A stretch of 64,000 nucleotides of DNA from Enterococcus diestrammenae (GTDB taxonomy: Bacteria; Bacillota; Bacilli; Lactobacillales; Enterococcaceae). The stretch's first letter is position 1, and every line of letters starts with the position of its first letter. The stretch is taken from NCBI RefSeq assembly GCF_009933255.1, contig NZ_MAEI01000007.1:1-64000 (forward strand), in the 5' to 3' direction. Both the position numbers and the translations under genes were made by a program. Of the stretch, positions 1-6,870 are shown piece after piece. Under the pieces are notes generated by a model that saw only the letters and a list, made by a program, of their open reading frames with translations, was not told the origin of the DNA and did no database searches.

Positions 1-177
1 CGAAACGATGAGATACTAACCCGCTGGAATCTCGAAAAAATTCTCACAAATCGTGTCCGAGGTATTGACTCAAATCCACCCACAGATGCACAGAATAGTG
101 CACCTACAGATACGCAACCCGCCTTTTTGCTCTTTTTCGTTGAAAAGAATAGCATAACGAATTCCCCACTTTCTTAA
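1..177 (+). CDS. Possible C-terminal end of a gene cut by the window edge
   Basis: The plus-strand frame beginning at base 1 is open for 58 codons and ends with TAA at 175-177. It reads as a hydrophilic stretch rich in Asn, Thr, Pro and Gln followed by a short hydrophobic run. I do not recognise it. The opposite strand is also open here (ATG near 156 reading left to the edge, with GGGG about 8 bases upstream), so the coding strand is uncertain and neither may be real. Confidence 0.3.
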   Translation, partial: RNDEILTRWNLEKILTNRVRGIDSNPPTDAQNSAPTDTQPAFLLFFVEKNSITNSPLS

Positions 178-322
178 AGTATTTGTCCGAAGATTTAGAA
201 CTTAATTCCTCGTCGACACCCAAAGTATAGTACCTATATTCTTCTTTTTAGCTTTATCGTTGTAAACTGCTAGTTTTTATGTAGTAATCTGTAAAAAAAG
301 TATTATTGGATCCTTTTTTAGA
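178..322. other. AT-rich gene-free stretch
   Basis: No open frame with a ribosome binding site is seen between the possible partial gene at the left edge and the terminator of the sensor kinase operon. No small peptide gene with a recognisable AgrD or double-glycine leader was seen here. Confidence 0.4.
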
Positions 323-365
323 TGCAAAAAAACTCCATAAGAACCTTATATAGCTTCCTATGGAG
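323..365 (-). terminator. Intrinsic terminator after the sensor kinase
   Basis: CTCCATA plus GAA at 333-343 pairs with TTC plus TATGGAG at 355-365 around an 11-base loop. On the minus strand the stem is followed by a run of seven or more T. It closes the repressor-regulator-kinase transcript. Confidence 0.8.
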
Positions 366-407
366 GTTTACTATATTATTTTGTGAATTGGTTTAGGAAA
401 AAGTAGT

Positions 408-1673
408 TTATTGTGCAATACTCTGCCCTACTGGAATAATAATCAAAACTTTAAACTCATTTTCATTCCATGAAAAATCAGAGTATCCCTCTAATTTCTG
501 AACTCGTTCTCTAATACTATTTATTCCTAATCCGTATCTTCCCTTTCTTTTCGCTGACCGGATCAGCTTACTAGAAATATTCAGATTATTTATCCTAGCC
601 GGATTAGTTACTTTCATAATGATTTTATCATCACGATAATGAATAGAGATTTTTATCTCTTTTTTCGGGGAGTCTATTCTATTACATTCTTCTATCGCAT
701 TATCTAATATATTTCCAAGAATCGCACAGATATCGACAACATTATGCTTAAAATCAAGATCTGCCGGAATTTTTAGATCCAGTGAGTATAAAATGTTTTC
801 AGTATTCATTTCATTTATCTTACTACTTAGTACAGTATCAATGGGCCAACAGCCAGTATATGTTTGGAATGAAGACGTAGCAGTTAGAGTAATATTTTCT
901 AACAACTTCTGTGCTGTATCAACATTTCCTTGCGCTAACTGGAAATTTATACTTAATAATAGATTTTTTAAATCATGCTTTAAAATACGAAATTCTGATT
1001 GTTTTCTTAACATTTCGTCATAGTGCTGATTTTGCATTCCAGATAGTGTCTGTTGTTGTAATAGGTAAGTTTTTTCAGTTAGATAGTTGTATAAAAAAAT
1101 GTTCATAATATTTACTATCAATAATCCAATACTTACCCAGATACTCTCAAATTGTGAAAAATGAAACGGATACATCAGTGTACCTATCGATAACAGTGGG
1201 GTTATAGACAACATAATATATTCTTTAGTTGCCAAGCCAATTTCATTGGTACTCTTAAAATAGTGAAGAAAAAAGATTATTATTAATGACAAAACTGTAA
1301 TTGATATATAAGACAATATAAACTGTAAGAAAACAATATTAGAAGGATCACTCTGTGTAGCAACCAGTAAACTATTCTGAAATAAAAATAAAAAAATTAC
1401 ATAGAGGTAATGGTACATCTTTTTTGGGGCTGGTCCGTAGAAACAAAATATTACTAATCCAGCTACAACAATAAAAAAAATATAGGTTAAGTTTAACCTT
1501 AGATTTTGACTATTTATTGAAATCTTTGTAAAGAGAATCAATAGTATGCAAAGTGTATAAAAAGACACTTTTTTTATTTTTAGTTCTAAGAAGCTACTCA
1601 AATAAAACGCAACATACCATCCCTGTAATGCGCCTAAAAAAATGGCCAATATAAGTATAAATAATTCTTTCAT
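408..1673 (-). CDS. AgrC/FsrC-like GHKL sensor histidine kinase
   Basis: Membrane sensor kinase of the peptide-quorum-sensing type, 421 residues. The first 200 or so residues form about six hydrophobic segments. They are followed by a linker and a phosphoacceptor region with the motif ILKHDLKNLL near residue 232, an N box ILGNILDNAIEEC near 320 and a glycine box KGRYGLGINSIRERV near 385. This is the HPK10/GHKL layout of AgrC, FsrC and bacteriocin-pheromone kinases. The ATG overlaps the stop of the upstream response regulator by four bases (ATGA), so the two are translationally coupled. The likely role is to bind an extracellular peptide and phosphorylate the regulator. No peptide precursor or AgrB-type protease is next to it; these may lie left of the window. 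Family call is firm; ligand and target are unknown. Confidence 0.9.
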   Translation of the reverse strand: MKELFILILAIFLGALQGWYVAFYLSSFLELKIKKVSFYTLCILLILFTKISINSQNLRLNLTYIFFIVVAGLVIFCFYGPAPKKMYHYLYVIFLFLFQNSLLVATQSDPSNIVFLQFILSYISITVLSLIIIFFLHYFKSTNEIGLATKEYIMLSITPLLSIGTLMYPFHFSQFESIWVSIGLLIVNIMNIFLYNYLTEKTYLLQQQTLSGMQNQHYDEMLRKQSEFRILKHDLKNLLLSINFQLAQGNVDTAQKLLENITLTATSSFQTYTGCWPIDTVLSSKINEMNTENILYSLDLKIPADLDFKHNVVDICAILGNILDNAIEECNRIDSPKKEIKISIHYRDDKIIMKVTNPARINNLNISSKLIRSAKRKGRYGLGINSIRERVQKLEGYSDFSWNENEFKVLIIIPVGQSIAQ

Positions 1674-2401
1674 ATCCCTAATGACCTTTCAATGAAGTTT
1701 CTATAGCACTCTACAAATTTTTTCTTCTTCCCTCTACTAATTACCTCTTGATCTCCATTTGTCAAATGAACAATAGTATCCTCTATTCGCTCAATATAAT
1801 TTAGGTTTATTATCGTCCCGTAATTTACTTGTACAAAAATGGAACTACCCAGATTAGCTATAATGTCTTTTAAGCGAGCATAGTAAACAATATCTTCCTG
1901 ATTGTTACACATGGTGATTCGAAGTTTTCTCCCCTTCTCGGAGGTAATTCGAATTATTTGATCACATCGTACTTGATATTGCGTACGATTAACCTTTACG
2001 AAAAGGTATTGATTATCACTAGAAATTTTATCAACCGCTGCATCTAGGAGAATACGTATTTCATTTTCTTTAACGGGCTTTAGTAAATATCTAAATGGTG
2101 AAACTTCAAAGCTTTGAAGAGTATAGTCATCAAAGCTCGTAATATAATTTAATAATACTTGTTGATCACTTTCCCTGATAAACTTAGCAGTTTCAATGCC
2201 ATTAATTCCATCCATTTCAATGTCTAAAAAAATCATTTGATAAACTATTTCTTGATTCCGAATCCCTCTCAATAAGGATTCTCCACTGCTATAAATATCA
2301 ATATCTACTTCCAAGCCCTGATTTATCATATAGGTATCGATCATTTTTTCTAGGAGTGTGCTTTGGAGCTCTTCGTCATCACATATTGCAATTTTGTACA
2401 T
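1670..2401 (-). CDS. AgrA-like LytTR response regulator
   Basis: Cytoplasmic two-component response regulator, 243 residues. The receiver domain begins with the acidic pair in AICDDEE (residues 8-9) and has the phosphoacceptor Asp at about 60 in FLDIEMDG. The C-terminal 110 residues, with conserved patches around VNRTQYQV and VNYGTIINLNYI, match a LytTR DNA-binding domain. The ATG is preceded by GGGAGG. Only 23 bases separate its start from the stop of the upstream XRE repressor on the same strand, so repressor, regulator and kinase probably share one transcript. LytTR proteins usually bind two direct repeats about two helical turns apart. I found no convincing site of that spacing in the window. 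Its target may be the element itself or unseen cargo to the left. Confidence 0.9.
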   Translation of the reverse strand: MYKIAICDDEELQSTLLEKMIDTYMINQGLEVDIDIYSSGESLLRGIRNQEIVYQMIFLDIEMDGINGIETAKFIRESDQQVLLNYITSFDDYTLQSFEVSPFRYLLKPVKENEIRILLDAAVDKISSDNQYLFVKVNRTQYQVRCDQIIRITSEKGRKLRITMCNNQEDIVYYARLKDIIANLGSSIFVQVNYGTIINLNYIERIEDTIVHLTNGDQEVISRGKKKKFVECYRNFIERSLGI

Positions 2402-2424
2402 AGCCAGCCTCCCAGCAAGAGTTT

Positions 2425-3285
2425 TTATTTAAACCAGTCTTCCAATTCATCCGTCCTGACTTTACTATAAATTTGGATTAGTGCCGGACGTAACGTTTCA
2501 AATGCTTCTATCAATTCTTCCCCACCAAATCTTCCGGAAAAGGATTTCTTCGTCAGTTCTTCGGACAATCGATTGATAAGTTCGACAGTTTTTTGTTGAT
2601 CTGCCAAGATATTTATTAGTTTTCCTACTAAATACCGATCTTCAAAATTACTGTCTGCAAAAAAATCGTACTTATCGACTTCCTGCTTAACCAGATTAAT
2701 CATATCATATTTTTTTTCATAATTAAATTCACCGGCTACATCCATGTATTCGATGATTCCACTTGTAATAACGGCGACTGCCTCATCTTTCTTCTGTTTA
2801 GATAATTCGTCGGCAATCGATAAATTCTTTATCTGATCACGTACCATCCTTTGAATTTCTTCTTTAATGACTTCTTGTTGCAGTTCATAAAAATAATCAT
2901 CCATAAATTCCTCACATGGATAACCAACTTCATTTTCCCATGCAGGATTTTTAAATTCCCCAGTGTAAAACTCTTCTTTGATTGCTTTCACAACTTTTGG
3001 ATGTTCTTGTACAATCCTATTCTGACCTTTTAACTGCAAATAGTCCGAAATATATTCTTCAATGTCACCAAAGTAAAACCAGCCTACCGGTTTCCCACTA
3101 ATACTCGATAATTGGTTAATGACACTTTCAGGGGCTAACGCATAGCCTTGAACATACGAGCTGATTGTTGGTTTCTTTTTCCCCAAGCGGTTGCCTAACT
3201 CTGTAAAGGACAGATTCATACTCTCTTTGATTTCTTTGATTCGTTGTCCTACCTTCACTTTATCAGGTTGTAATAAGCCAAACAT
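2425..3285 (-). CDS. XRE-family repressor of the integrated element
   Basis: Protein of 286 residues with an N-terminal helix-turn-helix of the Cro/CI type (about residues 14-68, VGQRIKEIKESMNL followed by LSFTELGNRL and the recognition segment KKPTISSYVQG). The remaining 200 residues are helical and acidic with no Ser-Lys (LexA/CI) protease motif and no metallopeptidase HExxH. Derepression is therefore unlikely to be by self-cleavage; an antirepressor or another signal is needed, as for Stl of phage satellites. It is divergent from the rep-int operon. The ATG follows an AGGAGG site, and an extended -10 (TGATATAAT) lies about 30 bases upstream. It is the likely ligand of the CGTATAAA sites between the two operons. 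Confidence 0.85.
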   Translation of the reverse strand: MFGLLQPDKVKVGQRIKEIKESMNLSFTELGNRLGKKKPTISSYVQGYALAPESVINQLSSISGKPVGWFYFGDIEEYISDYLQLKGQNRIVQEHPKVVKAIKEEFYTGEFKNPAWENEVGYPCEEFMDDYFYELQQEVIKEEIQRMVRDQIKNLSIADELSKQKKDEAVAVITSGIIEYMDVAGEFNYEKKYDMINLVKQEVDKYDFFADSNFEDRYLVGKLINILADQQKTVELINRLSEELTKKSFSGRFGGEELIEAFETLRPALIQIYSKVRTDELEDWFK

Positions 3286-3313
3286 AGATTACTTCCTCCT
3301 TGTCATTTTCCCT

Positions 3314-3342
3314 ATTATATCACTCGTATAAAATTTCGTATA
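3314..3342 (-). promoter_or_regulatory. Leftward repressor-operon promoter with overlapping operator
   Basis: On the minus strand TATAAT (3319-3314) carries a TG one base upstream, giving an extended -10. The -35 region at 3337-3342 is poor (TATACG) and coincides with the second half of the first CGTATAAA direct-repeat site (3325-3342). A protein bound there would cover the -35/-10 region, consistent with autoregulation. Confidence 0.65.
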
Positions 3343-3446
3343 TATTTTTTCGCTAAATCTCTTGACTTCGTATAAATAAACGTATAAAATGCAAATCATA
3401 GATGGCCGTCTATATTTTTTAAACCAACCGTATAAATTATCGTATA
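3325..3446. promoter_or_regulatory. Three 18-nt operator sites CGTATAAAWWWWCGTATA
   Basis: CGTATA occurs six times in the divergent control region, at 3325, 3337, 3369, 3381, 3429 and 3441. The copies form three pairs, each exactly 12 bases start to start, so the sites are 3325-3342, 3369-3386 and 3429-3446. Site 1 overlaps the leftward promoter, site 2 lies across the -35/-10 spacer of the rightward promoter, and site 3 is in the leader just before the ribosome binding site. The arrangement is that of a lambda-like operator set. The XRE repressor is the likely ligand. Confidence 0.75.
3362..3390 (+). promoter_or_regulatory. Rightward promoter of the rep-xis-int module
   Basis: TTGACT at 3362-3367 and TAAAAT at 3385-3390 are separated by 17 bases. 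Operator site 2 occupies most of the spacer and the -10, so binding should block RNA polymerase. Confidence 0.75.
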
Positions 3447-3463
3447 CCAAAAGGAGGGCTATT

Positions 3464-3814
3464 ATGCCAATTAAAATCAATGATCTCACCTTACCAAAAG
3501 AAAAACTCGAAAAAGAATACCAAGTTGTCAATGTTACTCGCTGGCAAAAAGATGGAGAAATTCTAGGTTGGAGTTACGAATGTATCCTACCTAAACTCCG
3601 CTACGAGAAAATCAGTGTCAAAGTCAAATCTGAAAATCCTATAATCACTCCGGAAGAACTTACCCAACAAGGGTTGGCCATGGTTACATTTGCCAATTTA
3701 GTGATTGCACCTTGGGGCCGCTCAAACGGTCAATTCGTCAGTTATGGCTTATCGGCCACAGCAGATGCGGCAACTTTGATTCCGAAAAAACAAAGTTCCA
3801 CTGTACAAAACTAA
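3464..3814 (+). CDS. Small unknown protein upstream of the replication initiator
   Basis: First gene of the rightward operon, 116 residues. The ATG at 3464 is chosen over in-frame upstream codons because AAGGAGG at 3451-3457 sits 6 bases before it and because the promoter -10 lies at 3385-3390. The sequence alternates charged and beta-prone segments (YQVVNVTRWQKDGEILGWSY, then KISVKVKSENPIITPEEL, then a WGRSNGQF patch) with no signal peptide or membrane segment. I do not recognise the family. Its position next to a HUH initiator would suit a single-strand DNA-binding or replication-accessory protein, but that is inference from place only. Confidence 0.7.
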   Translation: MPIKINDLTLPKEKLEKEYQVVNVTRWQKDGEILGWSYECILPKLRYEKISVKVKSENPIITPEELTQQGLAMVTFANLVIAPWGRSNGQFVSYGLSATADAATLIPKKQSSTVQN

Positions 3815-3818
3815 TTTT

Positions 3819-4018
3819 CCTATGGGTTTGTTGGGTGGTTAGGACGAAACGGCGGGGCAGCGCCATAGAGCCGCTTCTGTCCGTTAAGACCGCCCAATAA
3901 ACACATAGGCTGGAAGGACTGCTTTGCAGGACTTCCCCTTAACTTGATTTATAGAACAACATCAGGAGAAAAATGATGGTTCTTTGACAACTGAATACAC
4001 ATCAAGGAGTGATGATTT
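3819..4018. promoter_or_regulatory. Highly structured segment before rep; candidate replication origin
   Basis: This 200-base gap holds three nested or consecutive inverted repeats. A long imperfect stem runs from CCTATGGGTTTGTTGGGTGGT (about 3819-3839) to its near complement ending in ACATAGG (about 3906), with an inner GC-rich stem around GGACGAAACGGCGG. A second hairpin pairs GGAAGGACTGC (3912-3922) with GCAGGACTTCC (3926-3936) and contains a tandem G-A mismatch. A third pairs AGAAC/CATCA with TGATG/GTTCT (about 3953-3982). Such structure beside a HUH initiator is expected for a double- or single-strand origin. No nick site was identified. An RNA element controlling rep expression is the alternative. 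Confidence 0.5.
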
Positions 4019-4864
4019 TTGAAAGCTTATAATCAGAAAATCATTGAAACTCCCACGTACCTTGAAATTTATGATTATGAAGCAATCATTACTCCTAAAC
4101 AAAAAGCAGAAAAAAATGAAACCAACCCAAAACGAAAGAAAGAATTAGCTTGGCTTTATGAAGAAGAAAATACGACTACTGATAAAAGAAAAAAATATGA
4201 TGAACTATCCGCTCAAGGGCAATACGACAGCTTAAAACGAAAACAAAAATACTATCAAAATATGCGCTTTGAAATTGCCCGACTCGTGGATACGAACTTT
4301 GACAATCGAACAAAATTTTTAACCCTCACTTTCAGAGAAAACATTCAAGACATTGCCTATGCGAATAATGAATTCAAAAAATTTATCAAACGACTAAACT
4401 ACGAACTCTATCACACAAAAAAAGCACATCTAAAATACCTAGCCACGTGGGAAAAACAAGAACGAGGTGCGATCCATTATCACATTATCCTGTTTGACTT
4501 CCCTTTTATCTCCATTAATCGTCTTACTACTATCTGGGGACATGGATTTGTCAAAATCAACAAGATTGATGTGGATAGTATCGAAAATCGTGGGCGCTAT
4601 ATCAGTAAATATTTCGATAAAGACTTGGATTTGAAAGAATATAAGAAGAAGGCGTTCTTCAAATCCCGTAACCTCAAAGTACCCAGCGTCACGAAGCAAC
4701 TCGTGGATCAACCTTTTGATACCACAGATCAAGACGTACTTTATACCAATGAGTATCTTGTAAGACGTCCAATATTTTACAGCGCGATAAATGAAGGTGG
4801 AAATCCTGAACAAGTGATGGATTTTCAAGAAAGCACTGTTCGCTATACAAAAATAAAAAAATGA
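4019..4864 (+). CDS. rep: HUH rolling-circle replication initiator
   Basis: Nicking-joining endonuclease that would start rolling-circle replication of the excised element, 281 residues. Motif 1 is FLTLTFREN (about residue 101), the metal-binding HUH-type motif is GAIHYHIILF (about 151), and the catalytic tyrosine motif is NRGRYISKYFDKD (about 195). Spacing and order fit single-tyrosine plasmid and filamentous-phage type Rep proteins. The start is taken as TTG at 4019, because AAGGAG at 4004-4009 is well placed and the nearby ATG at 4012 runs into a stop. The first 90 residues are very lysine- and glutamate-rich. There is no helicase domain, so it would depend on a host helicase such as PcrA. 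Confidence 0.85.
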   Translation: MKAYNQKIIETPTYLEIYDYEAIITPKQKAEKNETNPKRKKELAWLYEEENTTTDKRKKYDELSAQGQYDSLKRKQKYYQNMRFEIARLVDTNFDNRTKFLTLTFRENIQDIAYANNEFKKFIKRLNYELYHTKKAHLKYLATWEKQERGAIHYHIILFDFPFISINRLTTIWGHGFVKINKIDVDSIENRGRYISKYFDKDLDLKEYKKKAFFKSRNLKVPSVTKQLVDQPFDTTDQDVLYTNEYLVRRPIFYSAINEGGNPEQVMDFQESTVRYTKIKK

Positions 4865-4885
4865 ATCTCGAAAGTAGGTAAAAAT

Positions 4886-5158
4886 ATGACTGTTAATGTA
4901 CCGATTGAATTCAATCAAGAAATAATTGAAGAGCTTGTTCAATTAACGAAGCAAAGAATTGAGGAAGAAGCACAGCAGCAAAAAATGAAGGAGTTACCTC
5001 CCTACCCAACGCGAAAACAATTAAAACAACAACTAAAGATTGGCGATACACGCCTCAATAATTGGATTGATCATGGATTGAAAGTCATTCCTTTTGGTAA
5101 AGAAACTCGCTTTGATCGTGAGGATGTAAAACTATTTTTAGACAGTCTAAAAATCTAA
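4886..5158 (+). CDS. xis: Excisionase-like HTH protein
   Basis: Protein of 90 residues. The C-terminal half (from PTRKQLKQQL through FDREDVKLFLDSL) has the winged MerR-like helix-turn-helix of excisionases and HTH_17 proteins, ending in the typical EDVxxFL segment. The N-terminal 35 residues are a charged helix. It lies 21 bases after rep and just before the integrase, the usual place for Xis. It would bend attachment-site DNA and favour excision. Confidence 0.75.
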   Translation: MTVNVPIEFNQEIIEELVQLTKQRIEEEAQQQKMKELPPYPTRKQLKQQLKIGDTRLNNWIDHGLKVIPFGKETRFDREDVKLFLDSLKI

Positions 5159-5160
5159 CC

Positions 5161-5189
5161 TTGACTTACCTGTTGTTGCTGACTATGAT
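5161..5189 (+). promoter_or_regulatory. Separate promoter for the integrase gene
   Basis: TTGACT at 5161-5166 and TATGAT at 5184-5189 are 17 bases apart in the xis-int gap. No CGTATA site is nearby, so the integrase could be made while the main rightward promoter is repressed. Confidence 0.65.
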
Positions 5190-5252
5190 ACCGATAAGAA
5201 AGGAGCAAATCTTCTCTTTGATATACTGGCGAGTGAATCAAAGGAGACAATT

Positions 5253-6476
5253 ATGATCAAAAAATATAAAAAGAAAAATGGGACAATCGCCTATATGTTT
5301 AAAGCATATCTTGGCATTGATCCGGTTACAGGAAAAAAGAAATACACCACCAAACGTGGTTTTAAATCACTGCAAGAAGCTAAGAAGGCTTATAATCGCT
5401 TGATGGTACAAGTAGAAGAAAATGATGTGGTGACAAATTCACAACGTCTTTTTTCAGAACTGGCAGATGAATGGTTTGAGCAATATAAAAACACGGTTCG
5501 TGAAAGTACCTATGTCGCCCAAAAATTGGCTTATAAAAAGCACATCTTTCCTCTTTTTGGAAATTTGAAAATCTCGAGAATTTCAATTCCTTATTGTCAA
5601 AAACAGGTAAACCACTGGTATAGCTATTACAAAAAATATTCCAACTTGATTGGTTTGACTTCATCTGTTTTCAAGTATGCTCTGAGTTTACGGCTCATCA
5701 GAAGTAATCCCATGGATGCTGTGATTCGTCCTAAACGTAAGAAACGGATTGACGAAGAGCGCTATTCTGCACCCTACTATGAAAAGGAAGAACTATTGGA
5801 ATTCCTTGAAATTGCCAAAAACTATCCTGATCCAATTTATCCGATTTTTCGGATCTTAGCTTTTACCGGGTTACGAAAAGGTGAACTTTTAGCCTTACGT
5901 TGGAAAGACATTGATTTTGAGAAAAGCACACTCTCTGTTAAACAAACCTTAGCCACATGTGATAAATGGGAAATCAAATTCCAAGTTCCCAAAACAGAAA
6001 AGAGCCTTCGAACAATTTCGATAGACTCTGAAACCTTACAAGTGATTAAACGATGGCAGTTGAAACAAAAAGAATACTTCCTGAGAATGGGAATTAAACC
6101 TACAAAAGACGGTGAACAACTCCTATTTGTGTCAGAAGAAAATAAGCCACTTTATTTAGACTATGTAAATCATAACTTAAAAATCATTATAAAAGAGAAC
6201 AACTTAAAACGAATCACACCTCATGGCTTTCGTCACACCCATTGTAGTCTGCTATTTGAATCCGGGGCTTCTCTCAAAGAAGTTCAGGTTCGGCTAGGTC
6301 ACACAGATATTAAAACGACTATGGATATCTACACCCATGTCACGAAAAGACAGACAGAAGAAACGGCAAATCGTTTTGCGGATTTCATGAGTTCCACAGA
6401 GGAAAAACAAGGAGGTTTGCAGAAGGTCAAAAGTATGGTCAAAAGCGAAAAAAAGCAGACTATCCCTATCAGATAG
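5253..6476 (+). CDS. int: Tyrosine recombinase integrase
   Basis: Site-specific recombinase of 407 residues. The N-terminal arm-binding domain (GTIAYMFKAYLGIDPVTGKK) and SAM-like core-binding domain (about 65-165) precede the catalytic domain. Catalytic residues are Arg in FTGLRKGELLAL (about 210), HGFRHTHC (about 325), LGH (about 350) and the nucleophile Tyr in TMDIYTHVT (about 361). It resembles integrases of Tn916-like and phage-satellite elements of Firmicutes. The ATG at 5253 follows AAAGGAG. The last codons form one arm of a hairpin that serves as terminator for rpmE on the other strand. The attachment site is predicted between its stop and the rpmE stop. Confidence 0.93.
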   Translation: MIKKYKKKNGTIAYMFKAYLGIDPVTGKKKYTTKRGFKSLQEAKKAYNRLMVQVEENDVVTNSQRLFSELADEWFEQYKNTVRESTYVAQKLAYKKHIFPLFGNLKISRISIPYCQKQVNHWYSYYKKYSNLIGLTSSVFKYALSLRLIRSNPMDAVIRPKRKKRIDEERYSAPYYEKEELLEFLEIAKNYPDPIYPIFRILAFTGLRKGELLALRWKDIDFEKSTLSVKQTLATCDKWEIKFQVPKTEKSLRTISIDSETLQVIKRWQLKQKEYFLRMGIKPTKDGEQLLFVSEENKPLYLDYVNHNLKIIIKENNLKRITPHGFRHTHCSLLFESGASLKEVQVRLGHTDIKTTMDIYTHVTKRQTEETANRFADFMSSTEEKQGGLQKVKSMVKSEKKQTIPIR

Positions 6477-6481
6477 TCTGC
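6447..6481 (-). terminator. Terminator of rpmE lying inside the int 3' end
   Basis: GCAGACTATC (6455-6464) pairs perfectly with GATAGTCTGC (6472-6481) around a 7-base loop. On the minus strand it is followed by TTTTTTT, so it terminates rpmE. The left arm and the loop are integrase codons. Confidence 0.85.
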
Positions 6482-6507
6482 TAAACGTTGATTTAACAAT
6501 GTTTTGA

Positions 6508-6771
6508 TTATTCCGCAGCGTTTGCGTCTTTGAGACCGTATTTTTTGTTGAAACGGTCGACACGTCCGTCTGCTTGGGTGAATTTTTGACGGCCAGTGTA
6601 GAATGGATGAGAGTCAGATGTTACTTCGACACGGATCACTGGATACGTGTTGCCATCTTCCCATTCAACAGTTTCTTGAGAGTGTTTTGTAGAACCTGAC
6701 AAGAATTTAAAACCTGTTGTGGAGTCCATAAATACAACTGGATGGTAATCCGGATGGATATCTTGTTTCAT
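6508..6771 (-). CDS. rpmE2: 50S ribosomal protein L31 type B
   Basis: Ribosomal large-subunit protein, 87 residues from the ATG at 6771, which has GGAGCG 9 bases upstream. It begins [16 protein letters not shown] and lacks the CxxC zinc motif of type A L31, so it is the zinc-free paralogue. It follows rho, as in other Bacilli. Its 3' end is the insertion target of the element on the left. Confidence 0.95.
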   Translation of the reverse strand: MKQDIHPDYHPVVFMDSTTGFKFLSGSTKHSQETVEWEDGNTYPVIRVEVTSDSHPFYTGRQKFTQADGRVDRFNKKYGLKDANAAE

Positions 6772-6870
6772 AATCGTTTTCGCTCCTTTGCCCTGGTCCA
6801 TCTGCTGCACCAGAGTTATTTGTCTAATTTACAACAGTAACATATTACCATGATTCAATTTTAGATGCAA

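Larger units (their letters stand above)
1..6481. mobile_element. Right part of an integrated rolling-circle-type element at the rpmE 3' end
   Basis: The stretch carries, in order, an AgrC/AgrA-like pair and an XRE repressor on the minus strand, then a small unknown protein, a HUH replication initiator, an excisionase-like protein and a tyrosine integrase on the plus strand. The integrase stop lies 31 bases from the rpmE stop, which is typical of site-specific insertion at a gene's 3' end. The content (repressor, rep, xis, int) resembles phage satellites, small integrative plasmids and integrated filamentous phages. No relaxase, terminase, capsid or Zot-like gene is in view. I found no copy of the rpmE end in the left part of the window, so the left attachment site is probably before position 1. 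The DNA is clearly more AT-rich than the core genes that follow. Confidence 0.75.

Noticed and set aside
3325..3446. CGTATAAA pairs as LytTR regulator sites
   Set aside because: LytTR proteins normally need repeats about 21 bases apart start to start; here the spacing is 12, so the repressor is the better candidate, though not excluded.
3984..3989. TTGACA before rep as a promoter
   Set aside because: No -10-like sequence occurs at suitable spacing; the match alone is not enough.
4439..4942. 167-codon minus frame across rep and xis
   Set aside because: Antisense shadow of the HUH initiator, whose motifs clearly fix the coding strand.
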